In this document: positions 10,776 to 24,530 of the stretch, one piece after another
Layout of the letters: each line of letters starts with the position of its first letter
Numbering within the stretch: position 1 is the stretch's first letter
Source: Actinotalea lenta
GTDB taxonomy: Bacteria > Actinomycetota > Actinomycetes > Actinomycetales > Cellulomonadaceae
DNA length: 64,000 nt
NCBI RefSeq assembly: GCF_030586465.1
Contig: NZ_JAUQYP010000001.1
Coordinates: 2,336,981-2,400,980 of the forward strand
Reading direction: 5' to 3'
Program-made: the position numbers and the translations under genes
The notes under the pieces: generated by a model
Seen by the model: the letters and a program-made list of their open reading frames with translations, nothing else
Databases searched by the model: none
What the model was told of the DNA's origin: nothing

Positions 10776-11042
10776 TCAGCCCTCGGTGGTCGGCGTGACC
10801 GTGAGGAGTCCGGCGTTGATCTCGCGCATGGCGATGGACAGCGACTTCTCCTGGTGCTTGGCCTCGACGAGCGGGCCGACGTACTCCAGCAGGCCCTCGT
10901 TGAGCTGCGAGTAGTAGGCGTTGATCTGGCGCGCACGCTTGGCGGCGTAGATCACCAGGGCGTACTTCGAGTCGGCGGCGGCGAGCAGCTCGTCGATCGG
11001 CGGGTCGGTGATGCCCTCGGGCTGGGCGATGGTTCCGGCCAT
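10776..11042 (-). CDS. rpoZ: RNA polymerase omega subunit
   Basis: Small RNA polymerase subunit that helps beta-prime fold and assemble. The 88-aa protein contains the family core [22 protein letters not shown] chose ATG 11042, preceded by GGGAG at about 8-9 nt; a TTG at 11060 in frame is less likely. The gmk-rpoZ-coaBC order is conserved in actinobacteria and many other bacteria. Confidence 0.94.
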   Translation of the reverse strand: MAGTIAQPEGITDPPIDELLAAADSKYALVIYAAKRARQINAYYSQLNEGLLEYVGPLVEAKHQEKSLSIAMREINAGLLTVTPTTEG

Positions 11043-11129
11043 GGCGGTGGGTGCTCCCAAGATCGTGGACAGGTCCGGTGGCGGTGGGCGCCGCGCAGGC
11101 GCGGGTGCCCCGACCGCGAACGTCTGAGT

Positions 11130-11699
11130 CTAGCGCGGCGTCAGGCCCATCACCTCGATGAGCTCGTCCGTGGCCCGGCGGACGGTGTCGTTGACGATCG
11201 TGTGGTCAAACTCGGACTCGGCCGCGAGCTCGACCCTGGCCGTCGCGAGCCGCCGCTCACGTTCCGCAGCGCCCTCGGTGCCGCGGCCCACCAGTCGCCG
11301 CTCGAGCTCCTGCCAGCTCGGGGGGGCCAGGAAGACGAACCTGGCCTCCGGCATGGCGGCGCGCACCTGTCGAGCCCCGGCAAGGTCGATCTCGAGCAGC
11401 GTCGGGACACCGGCCGTGAGGCGCTCCAGGACCGGGCCGCGGGGCGTCCCGTACCTGTGCCGGCCGTGCACCACTGCCCATTCGAGGAACTCGCCGGCCG
11501 CGACCATCTGATCGAATCGCTCGGGGCTGACGAAGAAGTAGTGCACCCCGTCCACCTCGCCCGGCCGAGCCGGTCGGGTGGTCGCGGAGACCGACAGCCA
11601 GACCTCCGGGTACCGCGCCCGGACGTCGGCGGAGACCGTGCCCTTGCCGACCGCGGTCGGGCCGGCGAGGACGGTCAGGCGCGCCGGGGGAACGTCCAC
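11130..11699 (-). CDS. gmk: Guanylate kinase
   Basis: Phosphorylates GMP to GDP. The 189-aa protein has the P-loop GPTAVGKGT near residue 13. GMP-binding segments follow: [21 protein letters not shown], here split by its conserved Arg and Tyr, and [17 protein letters not shown]. The GTG start directly abuts the mihF stop (TGAGTG), implying translational coupling. The stop codon lies inside TAGACT, a possible -10 hexamer for rpoZ. Confidence 0.96.
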   Translation of the reverse strand: MDVPPARLTVLAGPTAVGKGTVSADVRARYPEVWLSVSATTRPARPGEVDGVHYFFVSPERFDQMVAAGEFLEWAVVHGRHRYGTPRGPVLERLTAGVPTLLEIDLAGARQVRAAMPEARFVFLAPPSWQELERRLVGRGTEGAAERERRLATARVELAAESEFDHTIVNDTVRRATDELIEVMGLTPR

Positions 11700-12011
11700 T
11701 CAGCCGAAGCGCTGGATGAGGGCCTCGGCCTGGTGCGGCCCGAGCCCGCGCAGCCGGCGGCTCTCCGAGATGCCGATCTCGGCCATGATCGCGCGAGCCT
11801 TGATCTTGCCGACACCCGGCAGGGACTCCAGCAGCGCGGAGACCTTCAGCTTCCCGATCACCTCGTCCGTGCGGCCCTGCTCGATCACCTCCGCCAAGGA
11901 CCCCTGGGAGTACTTCAGGCGGTTCTTCACCTCTGCCCGGGCCTGACGTGCTGCGGCAGCCTTCTCCAAGGCAGCAGCACGTTGTTCCGGGGTCAGCGGG
12001 GGTAGGGCCAC
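11700..12011 (-). CDS. mihF: Integration host factor, actinobacterial type (mIHF)
   Basis: Nucleoid-associated DNA-bending protein of the actinobacterial IHF family, unrelated to the alpha/beta IHF of proteobacteria. The 103-aa protein has a basic N-terminal helix (RQARAEVKNRLKYSQGSL) and a helix-two-turn-helix core (LLESLPGVGKIKARAIMAEIG). The start is a GTG at 12011. It is first in the mihF-gmk-rpoZ-coaBC run, with its own promoter candidate upstream. In this phylum the protein is usually essential and abundant. Confidence 0.95.
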   Translation of the reverse strand: MALPPLTPEQRAAALEKAAAARQARAEVKNRLKYSQGSLAEVIEQGRTDEVIGKLKVSALLESLPGVGKIKARAIMAEIGISESRRLRGLGPHQAEALIQRFG

Positions 12012-12054
12012 GCCGGGTCACCTTCTTCGCGCGTACGAGCGTGTGGTCGGGACG

Positions 12055-12084
12055 AACCTAGCGACCAGGCCCCGACCTCGGCAA
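12055..12084 (-). promoter_or_regulatory. Promoter candidate for mihF
   Basis: Minus-strand TTGCCG (12079-12084), 18-nt spacer, TAGGTT (12055-12060). It lies between the pyrF hairpin and mihF, giving a leader of about 37 nt. This separates the pyr operon from the mihF-gmk run. Confidence 0.5.
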
Positions 12085-12089
12085 CGCGG

Positions 12090-12108
12090 GCGCCCGTGAA
12101 TCGGGCGC
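12090..12108 (-). terminator. Hairpin after pyrF
   Basis: Perfect 7-bp inverted repeat GCGCCCG / CGGGCGC with a 5-nt loop, 22 nt past the pyrF stop and just before the mihF promoter candidate. There is no T-tract, as is usual for high-GC actinobacterial terminators. Confidence 0.55.
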
Positions 12109-12129
12109 TGACCTGGACGACTGGACCCC

Positions 12130-12971
12130 TCAGCGCAGCGCGGCCGCGGCCTCGGCGGTCGCCCGCGACGCGGCCGACGCGAGCGCCTGCGGGTCGGGAC
12201 CCGCCGTGAGAACCGCCCGGGACGTCGAGGCCAGCACGGCGTTCCGGGCCGCGCCGAACACCTGGCGGAGCTCGGCCGCACCGGCACCCTGGGCCCCCAC
12301 ACCGGGAGCGAGCAGCGGCCCGCGCACGGCAGCGAAGTCCAGGCCGAGCTCCGACACCGCGTCGCCCACGGTCGCCCCGACCACGAGCCCCACGGGCCCG
12401 AGCGGCTCCCCCGCCGCTACCGCGGTCGCGTTCTGCTCGGTCGCCCAGCGCACGACGCCCGCAGCAACGCCGTCGCGCCCACCGGCGTGCTGCACCGCGG
12501 CGCCCTCCGGGTTGGAGGTCAGGCACAGCACGAAGAGCCCGCGGCCGCCCCGGATGGCGGCCTGCACCGCCGGCCCGAGCGAGCCCGGCCCCAGGTAGGG
12601 GCTCACGGTGAGAGCGTCCGCCGCGAGCGGGGAGCCGTCGCGCAGGTACGCGTCCGCATACCCCGCCATCGTGGAGCCGATGTCCCCGCGCTTGGCGTCC
12701 AGGATCACCTGGGTCCCGGAGCCGACCGAGGCCCGCAGCACCTCCTCCAGGACGGCCACGCCCGCCGCGCCGTGCCGTTCGAAGAACGCCGACTGCGGTT
12801 TGAGAGCCGCCACCCGTCCCGCGAGTGCGTCGACCACGCGCAGGGCGAAGGTCCGCAGCCCGGCGGCGTCGTCCGACAGTCCCCATGCGGTCAGCAGGCC
12901 GGGGTGCGGGTCGATCCCCACGCACAGCGGACCGTGCTCATCCATCGCGGCCGCCAGCCGTGTGCCGAACG

Positions 12972-12975
<4 letters not shown>
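12130..12975 (-). CDS. pyrF: Orotidine 5'-phosphate decarboxylase
   Basis: Last step of UMP synthesis. The 281-aa protein belongs to the longer OMP decarboxylase type seen in actinobacteria. It starts with [12 protein letters not shown] and has [11 protein letters not shown] and the catalytic [11 protein letters not shown] (Asp-Lys-Asp network). The ATG overlaps the carB stop (ATGA). It is the final gene of the pyr operon, followed by a hairpin. Confidence 0.96.
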
Positions 12976-16287
<3,312 letters not shown>

Positions 16288-16304
<17 letters not shown>

Positions 16305-17475
16305 CGCCGGCCTCCGTCCTGGTCATGAGGTCGACGAACCTGTCGAACAGGTACGCCGCGTCGTGGGGTCCGGCCGCCGCTTCGGGGTGGTACTGCACCG
16401 AGAAGGCCGGCAGGTCCAGGCACTCCAGGCCCTCGACCACGTCGTCGTTGAGGTCCACGTGCGACACCCGCACCCGCCCGTAGCGGCCGTCGTCGTGCGG
16501 CGCCACGGTGTCGCCCGTCAGCGGTGCGTCGACCGCGAAGCCGTGGTTGTGGGCGGTGATCTCGACCTTGCCCGTCCTGCGGTCCATCACGGGCTGGTTG
16601 ACCCCGCGGTGGCCGTAGGTGAGCTTGTACGTGCCCAACCCGAGTGCCCGGCCCAGGATCTGGTTGCCGTAGCAGATCCCGAAGAACGGGATCCGCCGGT
16701 CCAGCACGCCGCGCAGGAGATCGACCTCGTGCGTCGCCGCAGCGGGGTCGCCCGGCCCGTTCGAGAAGAACACCCCGTCGGGCCGAAGGTCGAGGATGTC
16801 CTGCACCTCGACCGACGCCGGGACCACGTGGGTGCGTACGCCGCGCTCGGCCAACCGCTGAGGCGTCATCGACTTGATCCCCAGGTCCACCGCCACCACC
16901 GTCAGGGCTGCGGCGCCCGCCGGCACCGTGCCGGGGCCCGGTTCGACGGTGTACCGCTCCCCCACGCTCACCTGGCCGGCGAGATCGGCACCCGCCATCG
17001 GCGGCGCCTGCCTCACCTGGTCGCGAAGGTCCTCGAGCGGCCGCGCGCGCCCGGAGGCGTCGACCAGCGCCTCGCCCGAGAAGATCCCGGCCCGCATCAC
17101 ACCCTGCTCGCGCAGGTGCCGGGTGATCGCGCGGGTGTCCACGCCGGCGATGCCGACGATGCCCTCGGCCACGAGCCCCTCGTCGAGCGACCTGCGCGAC
17201 CGCCAGCTCGAGGGTCGGACGGCGGGGTCGCGCACGACGTACCCCGCGACCCAGATGCGGGTCGACTCGGGGTCCTCGTCGTTCAGTCCGGTGTTGCCGA
17301 TGTGCGGTGCGGTCATCACGACGATCTGGCGGTGGTACGAGGGGTCGGTCAGCGTCTCCTGGTAGCCGGTCATACCGGTGTTGAACACGATCTCCCCGAC
17401 CGTCGCACCGGTCGCGCCGAACCGCTCCCCCCGGTACGTGCGCCCGTCCTCGAGCACCAGGACGGCCTCGCTCAT
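16288..17475 (-). CDS. carA: Carbamoyl-phosphate synthase small subunit
   Basis: Glutaminase subunit delivering ammonia to CarB. It has 395 aa from ATG 17475, which overlaps the pyrC stop (ATGA). The N-terminal domain contains [16 protein letters not shown]. The class I glutamine amidotransferase domain shows the nucleophile motif [14 protein letters not shown] (Cys) and the catalytic His in YHPEAAAGP. It sits in the pyr operon between pyrC and carB. Confidence 0.97.
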
Positions 17476-18788
17476 GCGTGCTCCTCCTCGGTCAGGGCAC
17501 CGTCGAGCACCGTCGGACGGCCGCGCAGGAAGGTGGCGATGACCCGTCCGGTGAGCTCCGTGCCCCCGTACGGGCTGTTGCGGCTCGTGCTGGCGTGCCG
17601 GGACGGGTCGACCGTCCAGCGCGCCGTCGGGTCCACGAGCGTGACGTTGGCGGGCTCCCCGACGGCCAGCGGCCGACCGTGGGCATGGGGTCCGGAGGCC
17701 ACCCTGCCGATCCGAGCGGGTGTCGTGGACATGACGCGCGCGACGTCGGCCCAGGTCAACCGCCCGGTGGCGACCATCGTCGTCGAGACGATGCCCAGGG
17801 CGGTCTCCAGTCCGGTCATCCCGAACGCGGCCGCGGCCCACTCGCAGTCCTTGTCCTCGCGCGTGTGCGGGGCGTGGTCCGTGCCCACCACGTCGATGGT
17901 GCCGTCCGCGAGGCCGGCCCGGACGGCCTCGACGTCCTCGGCGGTGCGTAACGGCGGGTTGACCTTGAACAGCGGGTCGTAGCCCCGCGCCCGCTCGTCG
18001 GTGAGCGACAGGTGGTGCGGCGTCGCCTCGGCGGTCACCGCGATGCCGCGGGCCTTGGCCCACCGCACGATCTCGACCGAGCCCGCCGTGGACACGTGCA
18101 GCACGTGCACGCGGGAGCCGACGTGCTGGGCGAGCAGCACGTCCCGCGCGACGATCGACTCCTCCGCGACGGCCGGCCACCCGGCCAGGCCCAGCTCGGC
18201 GGAGACGATCCCCTCGTGCATCTGGGCGCCCTGCGTCAGGCGAGGCTCCTGGGCATGCTGGGCGACCACACCGTCGAACGCCTTGACGTACTCCAGGGCA
18301 CGACGCATGAGGACCGGGTCGTGCACGCACATGCCGTCGTCGGAGAACACCCGCACCCGGGCCGCGGACTGCGCCATGGCGCCCAGCTCCGCGAGCTGTT
18401 CCCCGCGCAGGCCGACGCTCACCGCACCGACCGGGAAGACGTCCACCCGTCCGGCGTCCTGGCCGAGTCGCCAGACCTGCTCGACCACACCCGCCGTGTC
18501 GGCGACGGGTGAGGTGTTCGCCATCGCGTGCACCGCGGTGTAGCCACCCAGTGCCGCGGCGCGCGAGCCGCTCGCCACGGTCTCGGCGTCCTCGCGGCCC
18601 GGCTCTCGCAGGTGCGTGTGCAGGTCCACCAGCCCGGGCAGCGCGACGAGCCCGTCGCCGTCCAGGACCGTCGCCGACCCGGCCTCCCGGGACGCGTCGG
18701 CCCCGATGGCGACGATCACCCCGTCGGCCAGCAGCACGTCGGTGCGCTCGCCCCCGAGCGGCGCGACGCCGCGCAGCAGGTGCCTCAT
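17472..18788 (-). CDS. pyrC: Dihydroorotase
   Basis: Zinc amidohydrolase cyclising carbamoyl aspartate to dihydroorotate. The 438-aa protein has the metal motif [10 protein letters not shown] and the later His residues in HVLHVST and EATPHHL. The catalytic Asp is in VGTDHAPH. It is of the class I type found next to aspartate transcarbamoylase in Gram-positives. ATG 18788 overlaps the pyrB stop. Confidence 0.97.
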   Translation of the reverse strand: MRHLLRGVAPLGGERTDVLLADGVIVAIGADASREAGSATVLDGDGLVALPGLVDLHTHLREPGREDAETVASGSRAAALGGYTAVHAMANTSPVADTAGVVEQVWRLGQDAGRVDVFPVGAVSVGLRGEQLAELGAMAQSAARVRVFSDDGMCVHDPVLMRRALEYVKAFDGVVAQHAQEPRLTQGAQMHEGIVSAELGLAGWPAVAEESIVARDVLLAQHVGSRVHVLHVSTAGSVEIVRWAKARGIAVTAEATPHHLSLTDERARGYDPLFKVNPPLRTAEDVEAVRAGLADGTIDVVGTDHAPHTREDKDCEWAAAAFGMTGLETALGIVSTTMVATGRLTWADVARVMSTTPARIGRVASGPHAHGRPLAVGEPANVTLVDPTARWTVDPSRHASTSRNSPYGGTELTGRVIATFLRGRPTVLDGALTEEEHA

Positions 18789-19761
18789 GCCTTCTCCCTC
18801 TCCCCGGCCAGCAGCAGGTACAGCACGGCCATCCGCACCGCCACCCCGTTGGCGACCTGCTCGACGATGACCGCCCGTGGCGAGTCCGCCGCGTCGGCCG
18901 AGATCTCCAGGCCCCGGTTCATCGGACCGGGGTGCATGACGATGGCGTGCTCCGGCAACCGGGCCAGCCGTCGGGCGTCCAACCCGTACTGCCGGGTGTA
19001 CTCCAGCGGGCTGGGGAAGAAGCTCGTGGCCCCCCCACCTCCGCCCATGCGCTCGCGCTGGACACGCAGCATCATCACCGCGTCCGGTCCGGCGTCGACG
19101 ACCTCGTCCAGGTGGTAGGACACCTCGCACGGCCAGGTCTCGGCGCCCACCGGGACGAGGGTGGGCGGCGCGACCAGGGTGACCCGTGCGCCCAGCGTCG
19201 TCAGCAGGTCCACGTTGGAGCGGGCGACCCTGGAGTGCAGGACGTCCCCCACGATCGCCACGTGCAGCCCCGCCAGATCGCTGCCGACCCCGTCCGGCTC
19301 GACGTCGGTGCCGCGCAGGTGGCGGCGCACCGTGAAGGAGTCCAGCAGCGCCTGGGTGGGGTGCTGGTGGGTACCGTCGCCAGCGTTGAGCACTGCCGCC
19401 TCGAGCCAGCCGGCGTTGGCCAGCCGGTGGGGCGCGCCCGACGCCTGGTGCCGCACGACCACCGCGTCCGCGCCCATCGCCTGCAGGGTGAGCGCGGTGT
19501 CCTTGAGGGACTCGCCCTTGGAGACGCTCGAGCCCTTCGCGGAGAAGTTGATGACGTCCGCGGACAACCGCTTCGCAGCGGCCTCGAACGAGATCCGGGT
19601 GCGCGTGGAGTCCTCGAAGAAGAGGTTGACCACGGTGCGACCGCGCAACGTCGGGAGCTTCTTGATCTCCCGGGACTGGGTCTTGGCCATCTCGGCGGCC
19701 GTGTCCAGGATGTGCACGGCCGTGGTGTGGTCGAGGTCCGCGGCGGAGAGCAGGTGTCGCA

Positions 19762-19762
<1 letters not shown>
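18785..19762 (-). CDS. pyrB: Aspartate carbamoyltransferase catalytic subunit
   Basis: Condenses carbamoyl phosphate with aspartate. The 325-aa protein has the carbamoyl-phosphate motif [13 protein letters not shown], the [14 protein letters not shown] loop and HPTQALLD. No pyrI regulatory subunit is nearby, as expected for this group. ATG 19762 shares one base with the pyrR stop (TGATG). Its first residues (MRHLL) coincide with those of pyrC, a chance similarity. Confidence 0.97.
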
Positions 19763-20352
<590 letters not shown>

Positions 20353-20376
20353 CCTTAAAGGATGTCTGTCGCCGTC

Positions 20377-20382
20377 ACCCTA
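20377..20382 (-). promoter_or_regulatory. Candidate -10 box of the pyr operon
   Basis: TAGGGT on the minus strand, overlapping the stop codon of the upstream regulator gene and ~25 nt before the PyrR loop. No convincing -35 is visible. Confidence 0.35.
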
Positions 20383-21117
20383 GCCCAGCGCGGCGGCTCC
20401 GCCCGCCGAACGACGTCGGAACTGCGCCGGCGTCTCGCCCGTCAGACGCCCGAAGGTCCGCGTCAATACCGACTGGTCGTAGAAGCCGGACGCGTGCGCC
20501 ACCTCCGCGATGCTGTGCCGCGTGCCCGCCAGGAGCTCCGCGGCACGGTCGACCCGGCACCGCAGGACGTACTGCTGCGGTGAGAGCCCGTAGACCGCGC
20601 GCATCCGCCGCTCCAGGGTCGAGGCCGAGCACTGCGCCGCCCGAGCCATGTCCTGCACCCGGACCGGGCCGGCGCCGCGCTCCTCGACGAGGGCTGCCAC
20701 GCGCTCGAGCGAGGCGATCACGGCGTCGTCGGCATCCCGACGCCGCAGGTCCTCCGAGACGCTCACCAGCCCCAGCACGACCCCCTGGCTGCTGACCACC
20801 TCCTTGGAGGTCAGGTACCAGCCGGCCTGCCCGCCGGGCCGCACGATGAGCTCGAGCGAACGGTGCAGCGGACGCCCTGTCGTGAGGACCTCGGCGTCCT
20901 GCGCCTCGTAGTGCTGGGCAAGGTGCGCGACGAACAGGTCCTCGGCCCGTCGACCCACCACCTCGCGGACGGACGACCGCCCCGCCCGCGCCACGAAGGC
21001 GGGGTTCGCGGCCACGTAGCGGCCGCCCAGGTCCTTCGCGCAGAACGTGGTCCCGCTGAGCTGGTCGAGGAGCGCGAGCGTCGCGGGTGCCAGCGCGTCG
21101 AGCAACGTCGTCGCCAT
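20380..21117 (-). CDS. AraC-family regulator with N-terminal PAS-like domain
   Basis: Transcription factor of 245 aa. Residues ~10-125 look like a PAS sensor (TTFCAKDLGGRYVAANPAFV, then GWYLTSKEVV). Residues ~150-240 form an AraC-type double helix-turn-helix (MARAAQCSASTLERRM and IAEVAHASGFYDQSVLTRTF). Start ATG 21117 has no Shine-Dalgarno; a TACGGT hexamer ends 6 nt before it, consistent with a leaderless message. It is divergent from putA, whose protein lacks its own DNA-binding domain, so I infer that it regulates putA. The ligand is unknown. Confidence 0.85.
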   Translation of the reverse strand: MATTLLDALAPATLALLDQLSGTTFCAKDLGGRYVAANPAFVARAGRSSVREVVGRRAEDLFVAHLAQHYEAQDAEVLTTGRPLHRSLELIVRPGGQAGWYLTSKEVVSSQGVVLGLVSVSEDLRRRDADDAVIASLERVAALVEERGAGPVRVQDMARAAQCSASTLERRMRAVYGLSPQQYVLRCRVDRAAELLAGTRHSIAEVAHASGFYDQSVLTRTFGRLTGETPAQFRRRSAGGAAALG

Positions 21118-21132
21118 GGCCGGACCGTACCC

Positions 21133-21151
21133 CCGTCGCGTGGGGCGACGG
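21133..21151. promoter_or_regulatory. Inverted repeat in the araC-putA intergenic region
   Basis: Perfect CCGTCGC / GCGACGG with a 5-nt centre, lying between the two divergent genes and next to the TACGGT box of the regulator gene. A candidate operator, by position only. Confidence 0.4.
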
Positions 21152-21194
21152 ATCCGTGCAAGACACGACGCCGGGCGGAGCGCAGCATGGAGCG

Positions 21195-24100
21195 ATGGGT
21201 ACCGATGGTCTCCAGCCGCACGTCCCCGCCGCCATCCGGACGGCCGACTCCTGGCTGGCCGCGACGGCCGACGCCTCCGACGCAGCGGAACGTCGTAGCG
21301 CACAGCGCCTCGCGGCCCTGGTGTCCGACCGGGCGGGCCTGGATCTCGCCGTGCGCTTCGTGGACCGCGTGGCGCGTCCCGAGGACCTGCACGTCGCTGC
21401 GCACGAGCTGGCAGCGCTCGCCGGTGACGCCGACGCCGCACGCTTCGTCGGCGCGCTGGACCGTGCCCTGCTGAGGCTCGGAGGACGGCTCGCGCCGCGC
21501 GCGCCGGGCCTCGTGGTGCCTTCGGCCCGGGCCCGGCTGCGCGGCCTCGTCGGCCACCTGGTGGCCGACACGGCGGACCTGACCCGGCACATCGCCCGTG
21601 CGAGGGCGCAAGGCTTCCGCCTCAACCTCAACCTCCTGGGCGAGGCGGTGCTCGGCGAGCGGGAGGCGGCCAGGCGCCTGGCGGAGATCACCCGGCTCGC
21701 GGAGCGGGCGGACGTCGACTACGTGTCGGTCAAGGTCTCCGCCGTCGCCAGCCAGCTCGTGCCCTGGGACCTCGACGGCAGCACGGCGCGCGTGGTCGAC
21801 CGGCTGCTCCCGCTGTACCGCGCGGCCGCTGCGCACGGCACCTTCGTGAACCTCGACATGGAGGAGTACCACGACCTGGACCTGACCGTCGCGGTGTTCG
21901 AGCGACTGGCGCAGGAGGACGACCTGCTCGGCCAGCCGATGGGTATCGCGCTCCAGGCCTACCTGCCGGACGCCTCGGGAGCCCTGGACGAGGTGGCGCG
22001 GATCGCCGCGCGCCGGGTCGACGCCGGTGGTGCGCGGCTCAAGGTGCGGCTGGTCAAGGGCGCGAACCTGGCCATGGAGCAGGTCGAGGCACAGCTGCGC
22101 GGCTGGCCCCAGGCGCCGTACCCGTCGAAGGCCGAGGTCGACGCCCACTACGTGCGACTGCTGGACCGCACGCTCGACCCGGACCTCACCAGGGCGCTGC
22201 GGGTCGGGGTGGCCAGTCACCACCTCTTCCACCTCGCTCTGGCCCACGTGGTCGCGACCGAGCGAGGGGTCGCGGAGGCCGTCGACATGGAGATGCTGCA
22301 GGGCATGGCGCCCGCCCAGGCCCGCGCCGTGCGCGACACCCACGGGTCCGTGCTGCTCTACACGCCGGTGGTGGCGCGCCGCGACTTCGACGTGGCGATC
22401 GCGTACCTGGTGCGCCGCCTGGAGGAGAACTCCGCCGAGCAGAACTTCCTGCACGCCCTGGTCTCCCCCGCACGGCAGTCCGAGGCGGTCGCCGCGCAAC
22501 GTGAGCGGTTCATCGCCTCGGTGCACGACGCCGCCACGGTACCCACCGAGCCCCGCCGCACGTCGCGCGCACCCCGGCCGTCCCAGGGGCCCGGATTCCG
22601 GAACCTGCCGGACACGGACCCCGCCGTCGCGGACAACCGCCGGTGGGCGGCAGCGCTGCTCGCGACGGCGCCGTCCGAGCCACTCGCGGCGCCCGCCACG
22701 TCCATCGCTGAGGTCGACGCCGCGGTTGCGCGCGCGGCCTCCGTCGCACAGTCGTGGGGAGCCACGCCGCCCGCGCGCCGCGCCGAGATCTTGCGGCAGG
22801 CCTCCGCAGCCCTCGACGCCGCACGCGGAGACCTGGTCCGGGCCATGGCGCACGAAGCGGGCAAGACCGTCGGCGAGGCCGACCCCGAGGTGAGCGAGGC
22901 CGCCGACTTCGCGGCCTACTACGCTGATCGCGCAGCCGAGCTGGCCGACGGCACAGACCCCCTGGCCCGCTTCCGGCCGGACGGGGTCACCCTCGTGACA
23001 CCGCCCTGGAACTTCCCCGTCGCGATCCCGATCGGCGGCGCGCTCGCCGCCCTCGCCGCCGGGTCGCCGGCCATCCTCAAGCCCGCACCACAGACCCCGC
23101 GCTGCGCGTCGGTCGCCGTGGACGCCGTCCGGTCAGCCCTCGCCGTCTCGGGCGTGGACCCCGACGTGCTCCAGCTCCTGCAGGTGGCCGAGGACGAGGT
23201 CGGGCGGCACCTCGTGACCCATGCGGACATCGCTCGGGTGGTGCTGACCGGCTCGATCGAGACGGCGCGGCTGTTCGCGGGCTGGCGCCCGGACCGCGAC
23301 GTGCTGGCCGAGACCTCGGGCAAGAACGCCCTCGTCGTGACCCCGTCGGCGGACCTCGACCTCGCGGTCGCCGACGCCGTGCGGTCCGCGTTCGGGCACG
23401 CCGGGCAGAAGTGCTCCGCGGCGTCGCTGCTCATCCTGGTGGGCTCGGCGGGCCGCTCGCCCCGGCTCCGGCGGCAGCTGGCCGACGCGGTCTCGTCGCT
23501 CGCCGTGGGCGCCGCGACCGCGCTCGGGACCACCATGGGTCCTCTGGTCGAGCCAGCGCAGGGCAAGCTGTTGCGGGCCCTGACCACGCTCGACCCCGGC
23601 GAGCAGTGGCTGGTCGAGCCGCGCCGGCTGGACCAGGACGGGCGCCGGTGGACGCCCGGGGTCAAGCACGGGGTCTCGCCCGGGTCGTTCTTCCACGTCA
23701 CCGAGTGCTTCGGGCCCGTCCTCGGCGTGATGCGGGTCGGCACGCTGGACGAGGCGATCGCGGTGCAGAATGCCACCGCGTTCGGGCTCACCGGGGGTCT
23801 GCACTCGCTCGACCCCGACGAGATCGAGCACTGGCTCGAGCACGTCGAGGTCGGCAACGCCTACGTGAACCGGCACATCACCGGCGCCGTCGTGCAGCGC
23901 CAGTCCTTCGGTGGCTGGAAGGCGTCGGTGGTGGGCCCGGGCGCCAAGGCCGGCGGCCCCGGCTACGTCGCACAGCTCGGCACGTGGGCCGACGCGCCCG
24001 ACCTCCCGGCCGACCCGCAGGCGTGGCTCGAGACCGCTCTGGCCGACGACGCGCGGGTCGCGGCGACCACGTTCGCGCCGGCGGACCGCACCGGCCTGCC

Positions 24101-24476
24101 GGCGGAGGAGAACACCCTGCGCTACCGCGCGGTGGGCCACCTGTGGATCCGGCGTGGCGCGGACGCCGTCCCGGTGCATGTCGAACGCGTACGTGCGGCG
24201 GCCGCGCGGTTCGGTGTCCCCGTGACGCAGAGCAGCGCCGAGGCCGAGAGCGACGAGGCGTTCGCGGCACGCGTGCGCTCCGGCGAGGTGAGCGGCCGGA
24301 TCCGTGTCATCGGCAGCGCGCCGGGGCTGCGCGAGGCCGCCGCGCCACGGGCCGGTGACGTCACGGTGCTCGATCAGCCGGTGCTGGCGAGCGGCGCGCG
24401 TGAGCTGCGCACGGTCCTGCGTGAGCAGGCGGTCTCGCGGACCCGGCACCGGTTCGGCCACCTCGACGTCACCTGA
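21195..24476 (+). CDS. putA: PutA: proline dehydrogenase / P5C dehydrogenase
   Basis: Oxidises proline to glutamate in two steps, with FAD then NAD. The 1093-aa protein has a proline dehydrogenase barrel at about residues 120-440, with FVNLDMEEYHD, KVRLVKGANLAME and RRLEENSAEQNFL. An aldehyde dehydrogenase domain follows at ~480-960, with ETSGKN and the catalytic Cys740 in AGQKCSAAS. It lacks the N-terminal ribbon-helix-helix domain of enterobacterial PutA, so it is not self-regulating that way. ATG 21195 is the most likely start; its ribosome-binding site is poor. It is divergent from the AraC/PAS regulator. Confidence 0.92.
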   Translation: MGTDGLQPHVPAAIRTADSWLAATADASDAAERRSAQRLAALVSDRAGLDLAVRFVDRVARPEDLHVAAHELAALAGDADAARFVGALDRALLRLGGRLAPRAPGLVVPSARARLRGLVGHLVADTADLTRHIARARAQGFRLNLNLLGEAVLGEREAARRLAEITRLAERADVDYVSVKVSAVASQLVPWDLDGSTARVVDRLLPLYRAAAAHGTFVNLDMEEYHDLDLTVAVFERLAQEDDLLGQPMGIALQAYLPDASGALDEVARIAARRVDAGGARLKVRLVKGANLAMEQVEAQLRGWPQAPYPSKAEVDAHYVRLLDRTLDPDLTRALRVGVASHHLFHLALAHVVATERGVAEAVDMEMLQGMAPAQARAVRDTHGSVLLYTPVVARRDFDVAIAYLVRRLEENSAEQNFLHALVSPARQSEAVAAQRERFIASVHDAATVPTEPRRTSRAPRPSQGPGFRNLPDTDPAVADNRRWAAALLATAPSEPLAAPATSIAEVDAAVARAASVAQSWGATPPARRAEILRQASAALDAARGDLVRAMAHEAGKTVGEADPEVSEAADFAAYYADRAAELADGTDPLARFRPDGVTLVTPPWNFPVAIPIGGALAALAAGSPAILKPAPQTPRCASVAVDAVRSALAVSGVDPDVLQLLQVAEDEVGRHLVTHADIARVVLTGSIETARLFAGWRPDRDVLAETSGKNALVVTPSADLDLAVADAVRSAFGHAGQKCSAASLLILVGSAGRSPRLRRQLADAVSSLAVGAATALGTTMGPLVEPAQGKLLRALTTLDPGEQWLVEPRRLDQDGRRWTPGVKHGVSPGSFFHVTECFGPVLGVMRVGTLDEAIAVQNATAFGLTGGLHSLDPDEIEHWLEHVEVGNAYVNRHITGAVVQRQSFGGWKASVVGPGAKAGGPGYVAQLGTWADAPDLPADPQAWLETALADDARVAATTFAPADRTGLPAEENTLRYRAVGHLWIRRGADAVPVHVERVRAAAARFGVPVTQSSAEAESDEAFAARVRSGEVSGRIRVIGSAPGLREAAAPRAGDVTVLDQPVLASGARELRTVLREQAVSRTRHRFGHLDVT

Positions 24477-24494
24477 ACGGACGATCGACGCACC

Positions 24495-24523
24495 CTCAAG
24501 CGTTGCTGAGCCCTGACCGATAC
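24495..24523 (+). promoter_or_regulatory. Sigma-28-type promoter candidate for the GGDEF-EAL gene
   Basis: CTCAAG (24495-24500), with 16 nt from the end of TCAA to ACCGATAC (24516-24523). It has the same architecture as the four pil sites. The box ends 7 nt before the GTG start, so initiation would fall on or next to the start codon. Confidence 0.6.
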
Positions 24524-24530
24524 AACCCCT

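Noticed and set aside
10775-10936. N-terminal extension of CoaBC
   Set aside because: The frame is open upstream of 10774 but overlaps rpoZ completely and gives an unconserved Arg/Ser-rich sequence; TTG 10774 matches the family N-terminus.
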